NCBI GenBank assembly: GCA_963742205.1
Contig: CAVUKZ010000002.1
Location: 159,126-223,125, forward strand
Source: WHSW01 sp963742205
GTDB taxonomy: Bacteria; Actinomycetota; Thermoleophilia; Solirubrobacterales; 70-9
DNA length: 64,000 bases
Direction: 5' to 3'
The notes beneath the pieces are model-generated. The model did not search any database and had not been told where the DNA came from. It saw only the letters and a program-made list of their open reading frames with translations. The position numbers and the translations under genes are program-made. Shown here in pieces: positions 52,460 through 61,003 of the stretch. Position 1 is the stretch's first letter; each line of letters begins with the position of its first letter.

Positions 52460-53352
52460 TCGAGGGCGGCCCAGCGCGTGCAGGCGTCGGCAGCGGCCTC
52501 GAGCGCCGGCCCCAGCGCCTCGCCGGCCCTGCTGGAGTCCCAATCGAGCCGGGCGATCCCGGCGACCAGGGTGCCCATGAAGGCGTCGCCCGCGCCGAGC
52601 GTCGAGACCACCTCAACCTCGGGCGCCGGCCCCTCCGCCTCGCAGGCGCCTCGGATCACCGCGCCCTCGGCGCCGAGCGTGACCACGGCGAGCTCGGCGC
52701 CGAGCTCGGCGATCCGGTCGGCGGCCGCGCGCGGATCGTCGACGCCGGCGATCGCCATCGCCTCGCCGCGGTTGGCGCGGACGAGGTAGGAGCCCTCGAT
52801 CAGCTCGCGTGAGGCCTCCGCGGCCGGGCGCGAGTCGCCGCCCCAGCGGTTCGGCCGGATGTTGGGGTCAAAGCAGACCCGGGCGCCCGCCTCGCGCGCG
52901 AGTGCACGCGCGCGCAGCGTGACCCGGCGCTCGTCGGGGGTCGCGAGGGTCGTCGAGCTGAAGACGAGCGCGGTCGCCGCCTCGATCATCGGCTCCACGC
53001 GCGAGGCGGCGGAGGCGACGGCGATCTTGATCGCGTCGCCGTAGATCTGGAAGGTCGGCTCGCGCGATTCGTCGAAGCTGGCGAACGCGATCGGGGTTTG
53101 CGTGTCGTCGAGCAGCTCGAAGAAGCGCAGGTCGACCCCCTCGCGCTCGAGCCGCTCCCACAGCCATCTCCCCCACTCATCGTCGCCGGCGGCGCCCGCG
53201 AGCCCCGCCTCGGCCCCGGCCCGCGATGCGGCGACCGCGACGTTGGCGAGCGCGCCGCCGAAGTGGGGCGCGAAAGCATCAGCCTCGGTTAGCGACGCAA
53301 CGGGGTGCTCGCAGATGAGGTCGACGAGCCCCTCGCCCAGACAGACGATCAC
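52456..53352 (-). CDS. PfkB family carbohydrate kinase
   Basis: 298 residues. The N-terminal GGALANVAVAASRAG and the C-terminal signature VSTLGAGDAFMGTL, with the catalytic Asp, are present. FDPNIRPNRWG matches fructokinase and 2-keto-3-deoxygluconate kinase relatives. It phosphorylates a sugar or sugar acid of unknown identity. No sugar operon partner is adjacent. Confidence 0.88.
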   Translation of the reverse strand: MIVCLGEGLVDLICEHPVASLTEADAFAPHFGGALANVAVAASRAGAEAGLAGAAGDDEWGRWLWERLEREGVDLRFFELLDDTQTPIAFASFDESREPTFQIYGDAIKIAVASAASRVEPMIEAATALVFSSTTLATPDERRVTLRARALAREAGARVCFDPNIRPNRWGGDSRPAAEASRELIEGSYLVRANRGEAMAIAGVDDPRAAADRIAELGAELAVVTLGAEGAVIRGACEAEGPAPEVEVVSTLGAGDAFMGTLVAGIARLDWDSSRAGEALGPALEAAADACTRWAALD

Positions 53353-53394
53353 CCGGGCAAGCTACCCCCAACGGGTTGAATATTGGTTATTCGC

Positions 53395-53526
53395 CGAAAT
53401 GAGGTTTGGCGCGCGCCAGCCCGGGAACCCGAGAAGTGGCGAGATGAACATCGCGCTCCCGCTGGAGCGTTCGCCCACACAAGACTCGACGGCCCGCTTT
53501 CCCCCCAGGCGGGTCGTCGTCTTTTC
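53395..53526 (+). ncRNA. candidate small RNA with C6-loop hairpin (6C/B11-like) ending in an intrinsic terminator
   Basis: A gap of about 190 nt holds a strong hairpin: stem 53487-53497 against 53509-53519 (11 pairs, one G-T) with an 11-nt loop containing six consecutive C, followed by TCTTTT. A smaller hairpin CGCTCC/GGAGCG lies at 53453-53469. TATTGG/TATTCG-like AT-rich sequence near 53385-53393 could be its promoter. C-rich-loop hairpins are typical of the actinobacterial 6C (B11) RNA, but only one C6 loop is clear here. The 5' end is a guess. Confidence 0.35.
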
Positions 53527-53541
53527 CGGGGCGATCCGCGC

Positions 53542-54252
53542 TCAGCGCGGCTTGTGCCCGACGACCACGTGGGCGCGGGCCGGGGTCAGCGCCGTCGGCC
53601 AGCGGCGGCCGAACTGGGTGATCCAGCGGCCGATCGGCACCTGATAGGCGGCGGCGACCTCGAGGCGCTCGGCGATCAGCTCGACCAGCGTGGCGAACGG
53701 GAGCTGGATCACCGCCGGGTGGCCGCCGAGCAGCGGCGTGCGCGCGAGCAGCACCAGGGGGCGGAACAGGACCTTCTCGACCGGATAGAACCAGGTGGGC
53801 ACGCACGACTCGGCGACGACCAGGCGGCCGCCCGGCTCCAGCACGCGCTCGGCCTCGGCGATCGCCCGGCGCACGTTCGCCACCATCGCCTGCGGGTCGG
53901 CGCCGACCAGGTGGTGGTACAGCAGCGCGTGCAGGACGGCGTCGTAGGAGCCGTCGGCGTCCGGGAGCTCGAGCGCGTCGCCGTTGCGCGGCGTGACGTT
54001 GGCCGGAAAGCGCGCGGCCGGCAGCTCCTCGAGGAAGAGATCGACGGCGACGATCTCGCGCGCGAGCCTGGTGTCGTACTCGAACACGCCCCCGTTGCCG
54101 ACGTCGAGCAGGCGCTCGACGCCGGCGAGCTCACGGTTGAGCGCCGCGCCGATCTGCAGGTAAGTGTCGAGCTCGGCGACGTCGAGGCCGTGCGTGTCGC
54201 GGGCGAAGAATTCCGCGTTCAGCGCCGCGCTCTCGCTGTCCTGGCGGGCCAC
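53542..54252 (-). CDS. class I SAM-dependent methyltransferase
   Basis: 236 residues. Motif I LLDVGNGGVFEY (degenerate), the acidic residue in IVAVDLFLEEL, and the post-motif regions GSYDAVLHALLYHHLVG and VLEPGGRLVVAESCVP. The His-rich YHHL motif is unusual. It starts with GTG 7 nt after TACGCT, a -10 that overlaps the -10 of the divergent VOC gene. Substrate unknown. Confidence 0.8.
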   Translation of the reverse strand: MARQDSESAALNAEFFARDTHGLDVAELDTYLQIGAALNRELAGVERLLDVGNGGVFEYDTRLAREIVAVDLFLEELPAARFPANVTPRNGDALELPDADGSYDAVLHALLYHHLVGADPQAMVANVRRAIAEAERVLEPGGRLVVAESCVPTWFYPVEKVLFRPLVLLARTPLLGGHPAVIQLPFATLVELIAERLEVAAAYQVPIGRWITQFGRRWPTALTPARAHVVVGHKPR

Positions 54253-54259
54253 GCGCGGC

Positions 54260-54269
54260 AGCGTATGGT
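54260..54269. promoter_or_regulatory. overlapping bidirectional -10 elements
   Basis: The 10 bp AGCGTATGGT contain TATGGT (plus, 54264-54269; 6 nt before the VOC GTG) and, on the minus strand, TACGCT (54265-54260; 7 nt before the methyltransferase GTG). The two hexamers share the central TA. Confidence 0.55.
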
Positions 54270-54275
54270 CCGGAC

Positions 54276-54683
54276 GTGGCCAACGCAGCGCAGGCCGCGG
54301 TCCAGATCAGGATCGCCCGGCCAACGGACCGGCTCGAGGAGGTGGTCGCCTTCTATCGCGACGGGCTCGGGCTCGAGGAGATCGGCGGCTTCTCCGACCA
54401 CGACGGCTACACGGGGGTGATGCTCGGGCTCCCCGGGCGCGAGCTGCACCTCGAGTTCACCGCCCACGCCGACGGCAGCCCGGGTGCCGCCCCGAGCCGC
54501 GACAACCTGCTCGTCCTCTACCTCGGCGACACGGAGCGCCGCGACGCGGCCGCGGCTCAGGTCCGAAAGCTCGGCGGAGCGGCGGTGGAGCCCGAGAACC
54601 CTTACTGGGAGGCGGTCGGCGCGCTCACGTTCGCGGACCCGGACGGCTGGCGCGTCGTGCTGGTGCCCGGGCCGGGGATCTGA
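54276..54683 (+). CDS. VOC/glyoxalase-like protein (YycE-like)
   Basis: 135 residues, one VOC domain: QIRIARPTDRLEEVVAFYRDGLGLEEIG, LELHLEF-like strand (RELHLEFTAHADG) and a C-terminal NPYWEAVGALTFADPDGWRVVLV, resembling YycE-type proteins. Function unknown. It is divergent from the methyltransferase and shares a bidirectional promoter with it. Confidence 0.8.
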   Translation: MANAAQAAVQIRIARPTDRLEEVVAFYRDGLGLEEIGGFSDHDGYTGVMLGLPGRELHLEFTAHADGSPGAAPSRDNLLVLYLGDTERRDAAAAQVRKLGGAAVEPENPYWEAVGALTFADPDGWRVVLVPGPGI

Positions 54684-54707
54684 CCCCGGCCCGGGACCAA
54701 AGCGTCG

Positions 54708-57704
54708 CTACGGCGTGCCGTAGACCTGGAACTCCGACAGGTCCATGAAGTTGGCGGCCGCGTCGCCGCCGCCCTGAGTGCCGAGCATCGTGATCTTGAC
54801 CCGGCGGACGTCGGTCTTGCCGGTGGTCGGGACCACGGTGTTCAGCTTGTGGTTCTTCGTGCGCGTGTAGTTGAACGTCCCGACGGTGGTGAACGCGCCC
54901 GTCGTCTTCGCCGTCTGCACCCGCAGCCTGCGCGTCGCGGCGCTGTCGTCGTCGCCGCAGGTCGCGCCCGGGTCGACGGCGAACGCGGTGACGTCGACCG
55001 GCCGCGGGAGCTTGACGGTCGCCGACTTCGCCCCACCCGGGTTGGTCGGGTCGTCCGGGTTGATGGCCGTGCTGCCCCAGCCCGAGGCGAGCGAGATGTC
55101 AAACGCGCCGCTCGGGCCGCAGCCGAACGAGCTCAGGTCCGGCGGGCTCGCCTGGATCACCTGGCCGCCGGTGGCGACGTCGGCCCAGTCGCGATGCAGG
55201 TTGAAGTCACGCGTCTGGCTCGCCGCGGTCACCGTGACGTTGGTGACCGTGTCGGGCTGGTGGCCCGACGCCGAGGCGACCACGGCCGGGTAGGTATGCG
55301 GCGGCACGCGCGGGATCGTGTAGCGGCCGTTGGCGGCCGTGGTGTCCACGAGGTCGCCGGGGCCCTTGACCTCGACCACCGCGTTGGCGATCGGGGTACC
55401 GCCCTCGGCCGTGCGCACGATGCCGGTGATCGACCCGCACGGCGTCCGGTTGCAGTTCGGCGGGATCGAGAAGTCCTGCCGCGGACGCGTGTCGGTCGAG
55501 CCCTTGTCGGTCGCGAAGTAGCCCATGCCGCGCTTCGCGAACACGGCCCACAGGCGCGCCTTGTCGGCGCCGCCGTAGACGACCTTGTCGGCCTGGATGA
55601 TCGCGTTGCGCATCTCCAGGTAGCTCGGGTCCGGCGGCGCGAGCTCCATCCCGCGCGTGATCACGTTGCGCGCCCGGGTGACCCCGAGGCCGTTGAGCGT
55701 GCCGCCGCCGAGGTCGCCGACGAAGCGCTGGCGCAGGTCCCAGAGCGTCTGGGCCCAGATCTCGCCGTCGGCGTGGAACTCCGGCTCGCAGGTGAACCCG
55801 TCGCACAGGATCTTGCCCATGTCGCCGAGCGTGTAGCCGCCGCTGCCGGCGTTCCCGGCGCCCGGGCAGTCCGCGTCCGCGGTGCCGCGGTTGCAGTCCA
55901 GGCCCTCGGTGCGCAGGTTGTGGATGTCGCTTCCCATCACGTACACGCCGATGTTCATCTCGCCGTTGTCGGCGGTGTCGGTCTCGTCGAGGTCGTGGCC
56001 CTCGAGGTAGTCCATCGCGTACCAGTCGCTCCAGCCCTCGCCCATCGCCCGCGACTGGAACGCGCGCAGGGCCGGGCTGCCGGCGGAGTCGAGCACGAGC
56101 CGGTTCGAGAGCCCGTGCGTGTACTCGTGGTAGATCACCGAGGCGTCGTCGCCACCGTTGGACTCGGGCGTCGAGCTCCCGCTGAGGTCGGCGAACAGAT
56201 ACATCTGCATCCGCGGCGGCGTGCCGTCGGCGGGCGTGTTCATGTTCGCGTTGTTGATGTGCTTGAGGTCCGGCGTGCCGGGGATCGCGCCCGCCGATGT
56301 GTCGGTTGCCGCACCGTCGAGGGTCTCGGCGTTGACGGCGTCCGTGCCCTCGAAGTTGCCCGCCGCCGCGGTGAACCCAAACGGCGCGCCCGCGAGCCAG
56401 TCGTGGAAGTTGTTGACGTAGAAGTAGACCTGCGTCGCGTTCTGCTTGACGTTCGGACGCCAGCCGTAATTCGAGATCGACCACGAGCACTGCGGGAAGA
56501 TCGTGAAGCAGTTGTCGCTCAGCGCACTCGGGTTCGGGTTGGCCTGGAACGCGTAGTTCCAGTTGGTGCCCGAGCTCGGGCCGATCTCACCGCACTCCGG
56601 GCAGTTGCCGTTCGGAGCGTCGGGAAGGTTGTTGTCGTTGGTGTCCGTGTAGACGTGGACGTTGTTGCCCTGGAGCTTGGTGGCCTCCGTGCCCCAGCCC
56701 GCCGGGAACGTGTGCAGCGACTGCGTGCCGGCCGGCGCGGAGCACTCCGGGCAGACGGCCGGGTCGCTGATCTGCGGCGCGTACTCCCAGACGTTGCCCG
56801 CGGCGAAGTCCACGGTGTTCTGGCGCAGCAGCACCTTGCCCGAGCCCGCGTCGACGACGTACTCGTAGATCTCGGTTGAGGAGGCCTTCGCGCTCACCTC
56901 CCAGGCGAGCTGCGTGTTGGCACCCGCGCCCGTGAACAGGACCAGGCGGGCGCTGTCGGAGCCGGCGAACTCGGTCCGCTGGTCGGCGCCGCTCGTGCTG
57001 CGCACCGCCGGCACGGACCGGTCGGCGCCGGCGTTGTCGAGCGCGGTCGCCAGCGCGTTGCGCGCCGAGAGGTCGGGATCGAGGCTCCGGATCCCCGCGA
57101 GGCCCGCGACCGGCGAGCCCATCAGGTTGATCAGGCGCCCGTCCTTGCTGACGTTCGCGTAAAGGCCGTTCTCGAACGCCTCCACGCCGCCGACCGACTG
57201 CGCCCAGATCAGATGCGTGATCCCGGACGTGTCGGTGTAGTTGCGCGTGAGGCGCAGGCCGCCGAGGTCGCTGGTGCTCAAACCGAGCGCCTTCGCGTTG
57301 GCCCGCGCGTAGCCGAGGGCGACGTCCTGCGGCGAGCTGGAGCTCGGAGCGGTGAGGAAGCCGTCGAGCCGGCCGAGGAAGCGGGGCGTGCCGGTGTTCG
57401 GATCGATGTCGAGCACGCCCTGCGAGCCGAGCGAGCCGCGAAGCGCCGCGGTCGCGGTCGGGGAGGCCGGATCGACGGGATCAGCGCCGGTGTCGGCGCG
57501 GACGTCGACCGAGCGCTTGCCCTCGTCGGGCGTGCTGACCGGGACGGCCTTCCCCGCGGCTTGCAGCGTGGCCCCCTCGGAGCCGACCGGCTTGCCCGCT
57601 GAGGGCGAGTCGCTGGTCGCGGATGCGGTGGGTACGGCGATCGCGATCACGGTTGCGGCGACGAACGCGCCCCTGCGGACGATGCGGCGTGCGAACGGAT
57701 TGAT
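54708..57704 (-). CDS. secreted M36 (fungalysin) zinc metallopeptidase with C-terminal beta domains; apparent ATC start
   Basis: About 998 residues. A signal peptide (FARRIVRRGAFVAATVIAIA ... TASA) is followed by an FTP-like propeptide, the M36 catalytic domain with HEYTHGLSNRLV near residue 525 and the third-ligand region GEGWSDWYAMDYLEG, a carboxypeptidase-regulatory-like beta domain (GSITGIVRTAEGGTPIANAVV) and a discoidin-like C-terminal domain. In frame there is no ATG, GTG or TTG between a TAA at 57777-57779 and the middle of the signal peptide; the GTG at 57650 would destroy the signal. An ATC at 57702-57704 follows AGGAGGT by 6 nt. Confidence 0.85.
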   Translation of the reverse strand: MNPFARRIVRRGAFVAATVIAIAVPTASATSDSPSAGKPVGSEGATLQAAGKAVPVSTPDEGKRSVDVRADTGADPVDPASPTATAALRGSLGSQGVLDIDPNTGTPRFLGRLDGFLTAPSSSSPQDVALGYARANAKALGLSTSDLGGLRLTRNYTDTSGITHLIWAQSVGGVEAFENGLYANVSKDGRLINLMGSPVAGLAGIRSLDPDLSARNALATALDNAGADRSVPAVRSTSGADQRTEFAGSDSARLVLFTGAGANTQLAWEVSAKASSTEIYEYVVDAGSGKVLLRQNTVDFAAGNVWEYAPQISDPAVCPECSAPAGTQSLHTFPAGWGTEATKLQGNNVHVYTDTNDNNLPDAPNGNCPECGEIGPSSGTNWNYAFQANPNPSALSDNCFTIFPQCSWSISNYGWRPNVKQNATQVYFYVNNFHDWLAGAPFGFTAAAGNFEGTDAVNAETLDGAATDTSAGAIPGTPDLKHINNANMNTPADGTPPRMQMYLFADLSGSSTPESNGGDDASVIYHEYTHGLSNRLVLDSAGSPALRAFQSRAMGEGWSDWYAMDYLEGHDLDETDTADNGEMNIGVYVMGSDIHNLRTEGLDCNRGTADADCPGAGNAGSGGYTLGDMGKILCDGFTCEPEFHADGEIWAQTLWDLRQRFVGDLGGGTLNGLGVTRARNVITRGMELAPPDPSYLEMRNAIIQADKVVYGGADKARLWAVFAKRGMGYFATDKGSTDTRPRQDFSIPPNCNRTPCGSITGIVRTAEGGTPIANAVVEVKGPGDLVDTTAANGRYTIPRVPPHTYPAVVASASGHQPDTVTNVTVTAASQTRDFNLHRDWADVATGGQVIQASPPDLSSFGCGPSGAFDISLASGWGSTAINPDDPTNPGGAKSATVKLPRPVDVTAFAVDPGATCGDDDSAATRRLRVQTAKTTGAFTTVGTFNYTRTKNHKLNTVVPTTGKTDVRRVKITMLGTQGGGDAAANFMDLSEFQVYGTP

Positions 57705-57848
57705 GGCACTACCTCCTGCGGACTTCGACTCGGCTGCCGGCCCCCCGTGGTCCGCAGCTCCCTTGCCGGCGCGAAATTAGCACTCAACGGTGACAACGGT
57801 GTGCGTGCTTGGTCACAGATCCCGCATCCGCGGATCCACGCTCGGCGT

Positions 57849-58535
57849 TCACAGGAAATGTCCGCTGGCCAGGTACGGCGCCGGCGGCTGCATGCCGCGC
57901 ACCGCCAGGTAACCCTCCTGTCCGATCTCGAGGCGAGCCGCGAGGCCGACGTCGACGGCCCACTCGTTCGCCGTCGTGATGCAGTTGATGAGGGTGTCGC
58001 CGGCCGCCGATGCCAGCGCTTGCCACAGCAGGTTGCGCGCGGTGTCGACTCGCCGCGCGGCGAGCAGCTGCGGGCGGCCCTCGTCGTTTAAGTACACGTA
58101 GCCCGGGTCGGCTTCGTCGTCGGAGACGATCAGCCGGAGCGTGCTCATCATGAAGCGGTGGTCGGGGCCATGGCCGGCGCCGCGCAGGTCGCGATCGAGC
58201 GAGTCCATCCATTCGATGTCGTCGTCCCTCCCCTCCCGCTGGCCGCGAACGGCCGGCAGGGCGGAGCGATCGACGGTGCCGACCATTCGCATCTGCGGAT
58301 GAAGCGAGAACCCCGCCAGCCGGTAGCGACGGGTTGCGCCGGGATGAACCGTCGAGGAGAAGAGCCCGGGCCGGTCGGCGGCATGTTCGAGCGCGACGTC
58401 CAGGAGCTGGCGCCCGATGCCCCGACCCTGGTGCTCGGGCATCACGCCGTAGGTGGCCAGGTACCAGACGCGGCCGCGATTCTGGGAGATCGCAAACCCG
58501 ATCACCTCCCCCGGGAGGCCGCGATCCAGCAGCCT
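57849..58535 (-). pseudogene. GNAT acetyltransferase truncated at its N terminus
   Basis: The frame begins within GNAT motif regions: LLDRGLPGEVIGFAISQNRGRVWYLATYGVMPEHQGRGIGRQLL, where Q-G-R-G-I-G is the acetyl-CoA loop, then an intact C-terminal half and an extra 100-residue domain (NEWAVDVGLAARLEIGQEGYLAVRG). The usual first 60-100 residues are missing; upstream the homology stops abruptly at about 58535, where a LuxR fragment on the other strand begins. A GTG near 58507 could still start a short product. It looks like one side of a deletion or inversion junction. Confidence 0.6.
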
Positions 58536-58542
58536 CCGGGGT

Positions 58543-58671
58543 CAGTGGACCGTGCAGGACCACCTGAAGTCGATCTTCGAGAAGACCGGTGTGGGGACCC
58601 GCGGCGAGCTCGTCGCCCGCCTGTTCTTCGAGCACCATCTGCCCCGCCTCGCCGATCCGGCCGGGCAGTGA
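58543..58671 (+). pseudogene. C-terminal fragment of a LuxR-type regulator
   Basis: The frame reads WTVQDHLKSIFEKTGVGTRGELVARLFFEHHLPRL and ends at 58671. This is the second half of a LuxR HTH with the recognition helix, plus the usual C-terminal extension. The rest of the protein is absent and no start codon serves it. The phosphotransferase ATG follows 3 nt after its stop, as if the two had been an operon. Confidence 0.6.
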
Positions 58672-58674
58672 CTC

Positions 58675-59583
58675 ATGGACATGCACCGCGGGCAGCTGAC
58701 CGTCAGCGCGGACACCGTGCGCGCGCTCGTCGGCGCGCAGTTTCCCGAGTGGCGCGACCTGCCCATCGAGAAGGTCAGCTCGGCCGGCACCGACAACGCC
58801 CTGTTTCGTCTTGGCGAGGAGTTGGTGGCCCGGTTCCCGCTGGTGACCGCCGAGATCAGCGCGACCCGCCGCTCGCTCGAGGCCGAGGCGCGGGCCGCCC
58901 GCGAGCTGCTCGGTCGCACCCGCTTTCCCACCCCCCGGCCGATCGCGCTGGGGGACCCCGGGCCGGGCTACCCGCTGCCCTGGGCGGTGCAGACCTGGCT
59001 CCCCGGCACCGTGGCGACCGCCGCGGACCCGGGCGAGTCGCATGCCTTCGCCCGCGACCTTGCCGAGTTCATCCGTGACGTGCGCGGGATCGCGACCGGC
59101 GGCAGGACCTTCAGCGGCGGGGGCCGCGGCGGCCACCTGCCGGATCACGACGATTGGATGAGCACCTGCTTCGAGCGCAGCGAGCCGTTCCTCGACGTGG
59201 CGCCGCTTCGCACCCTCTGGAGCCGGCTCCGGACGCTGCCGCGCGGTCCAGGCCCCGACCTGATGACGCACGGCGACCTGATCCCGGGCAACGTCCTCGT
59301 CGCCGACCTGCGCCTGGTCGGGATCATCGACGTCGGCGGACTGGGACCGGCCGATCCGGCCCTGGATCTGGTCGCGGCCTGGCACCTGCTCGAGCCCGGC
59401 CCGCGGGCCACGCTTCGCGACGCCCTCGGGGGCGACGACCTGGAGTGGGCGCGCGGCGCAGCCTGGGCGCTCCAACAGGCGATGGGCGTGGTCTGGTACT
59501 ACGCCGAGAGCAACCCGCCGATGAGCGAGATGGGCCGACGGACTTTGCAGCGACTCGTCGCCGACGAGTCACGGATTGGGTAG
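58675..59583 (+). CDS. aminoglycoside phosphotransferase (APH)-family protein
   Basis: 302 residues. Kinase-like fold: FPEWRDLPIEKVSSAGTDNALFRLGEELVARFP, Brenner-type catalytic loop LMTHGDLIPGNVLV and the metal site IIDVGGLGPADPALDL (Gly where many have Phe/Trp, Asp retained). MPWAVQTWLPG-type hinge. It phosphorylates a small molecule; aminoglycoside resistance should not be assumed. Upstream LuxR fragment suggests that its original regulator was lost. Confidence 0.83.
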   Translation: MDMHRGQLTVSADTVRALVGAQFPEWRDLPIEKVSSAGTDNALFRLGEELVARFPLVTAEISATRRSLEAEARAARELLGRTRFPTPRPIALGDPGPGYPLPWAVQTWLPGTVATAADPGESHAFARDLAEFIRDVRGIATGGRTFSGGGRGGHLPDHDDWMSTCFERSEPFLDVAPLRTLWSRLRTLPRGPGPDLMTHGDLIPGNVLVADLRLVGIIDVGGLGPADPALDLVAAWHLLEPGPRATLRDALGGDDLEWARGAAWALQQAMGVVWYYAESNPPMSEMGRRTLQRLVADESRIG

Positions 59584-59587
59584 CGGA

Positions 59588-60742
59588 CTAGCCGTTGACG
59601 ACCGCCTCGAACGCCGACGTGATCGTCTGCTCCTCCTTGCCCGAGAGTGTCGGCGTGGAGTCGCACTTCGCGGTGAACTGCTCGTCCGGGAAGATCAGCT
59701 GGTTCTTGGCGATGCTCGGGTCCTGCTTGAGCAGGATCTCCTTGGTGCCGGCGACCGGGGAGACGTAGTTGACGTACTCCTCGATCTGGGCCTGGTTCTT
59801 GGGGTCGTAGGCGTAGTTCATGAACGCCTCGGCCGCGGTCGGGTTCGGCGCCCCGATCGGGATCACCATGTTGTCCGACCACAGCATGCAGCCCTCCTCG
59901 GGCATCCGGAACTCGATGTTCGGGTCGTCGGCCTGCAGCTGGACCGCGTCGCCCGACCAGCCCATCACGGCTACGGCATCGCCGCTGGTCACATCACGCG
60001 CGTAGTCGTTGCCGGTGAAGCGCCGGATCTGGCCCGAGTCGGCCGCGTCGCCGATCTTCTGGATCGCGTCGAGCCAGTCCTGCTCGGTCGCCTTGGCGAG
60101 GTCGACGCCGTTGCACTTCATCACCAGCGGCACCGTGTCGCGCATCTCGGTGAGCATCTCGACCTTGCCCGCGTACTTGGGGTCGAACAGGTCGCAGATC
60201 GAGGTCACGTCAGGGGCGAGGTCCTTACGGACGACCAGGCCGGTCATCCCCGTCTGCCACGGCATCGAGAAGTCGCGGTTGGGGTCGAACGGCGGGTGGG
60301 CGAGGCTCGGAACGATGTTCTCCACGTTGTTCGACATCGCCGTCTTGTCGAAGTTCTGCAGGTAGCCGAGCTCGTGCATCTTGGCCGCCATCCAGTCGGT
60401 GACCACGAAGATCGAGCGCCCGCCCGACTCGCCCTGGTCGAGCTGCGGCTGGACCTTGCCGAAGAACTCGGCGTTGTCGTTGACGTCCTCGATGTACTTG
60501 ACGCTGACGCCCGTTTCGTCCTCGAAGTCGGGGATCGTCTGCTTGTCGATGTAGAGCGGCCAGTTGGAGATCGTGAGCTCGCCCGACGGCTTGCCCGACG
60601 CATCCACGGTCGGGACGCCCGCACTCGATTCACTACTGGTGGTGCCGCTGTCGTCGCTTCCGCTGTCGCTGCTGCTTCCGCAGGCCGCGATCACCAATGC
60701 CGCGACGAGCGCCGCGAGCGCGACGCCAATCCTTGTAGCCAT
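59588..60742 (-). CDS. polyamine ABC transporter substrate-binding lipoprotein (PotD/PotF-like)
   Basis: 384 residues. Lipobox IAACGSSS, Ser-rich linker, then LTISNWPLYIDKQTIPDFEDETGVSVKYIEDVNDNAEFFGKV, the typical PotD opening. Polyamine-site-like aromatics (NWPLYID; MGWSGDAVQ; MLWSDNMVIP) are present. Permease and ATPase genes are not in this window, so it may work with genes elsewhere. Confidence 0.87.
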   Translation of the reverse strand: MATRIGVALAALVAALVIAACGSSSDSGSDDSGTTSSESSAGVPTVDASGKPSGELTISNWPLYIDKQTIPDFEDETGVSVKYIEDVNDNAEFFGKVQPQLDQGESGGRSIFVVTDWMAAKMHELGYLQNFDKTAMSNNVENIVPSLAHPPFDPNRDFSMPWQTGMTGLVVRKDLAPDVTSICDLFDPKYAGKVEMLTEMRDTVPLVMKCNGVDLAKATEQDWLDAIQKIGDAADSGQIRRFTGNDYARDVTSGDAVAVMGWSGDAVQLQADDPNIEFRMPEEGCMLWSDNMVIPIGAPNPTAAEAFMNYAYDPKNQAQIEEYVNYVSPVAGTKEILLKQDPSIAKNQLIFPDEQFTAKCDSTPTLSGKEEQTITSAFEAVVNG

Positions 60743-60853
60743 ACCTCTCGTGCTCCTTCCCGAGCGGGTCTCCCTCTTATGCCACGCACTCGAACTAACG
60801 CTGCTGCGCAGCGTTCGTAAGAACGCGTCCCCTCCTCGATGCCGGGAGAAGGA

Positions 60854-60926
60854 AGCGGAAGACGGGGCTCGAACCCGCGACCCCCAGCTTGGGAAGCTGG
60901 TGCTCTACCAACTGAGCTACTTCCGC
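60854..60926 (-). tRNA. tRNA-Gly (anticodon CCC)
   Basis: 73 nt. Acceptor GCGGAAG/CTTCCGC with T at the discriminator position, D arm with AGCTCAGTTGGTAGAGC, anticodon stem CCAGC/GCTGG with loop TTCCCAA (CCC), T arm GCGGGTTCGAGCCCCGT. No CCA is encoded. Confidence 0.95.
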
Positions 60927-61003
60927 GGAGCGGCCCAGTCTAGTGCGCGTCGGGCGGCGCCAAGGGCCCGGACCGAGGCCCGTTCATCTCTAGGCTTGGG
61001 GCG

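Noticed and set aside
58675..59583. Aminoglycoside resistance determinant
   Set aside because: The fold is APH-like, but substrate residues cannot be read from sequence and many such proteins act on other small molecules.
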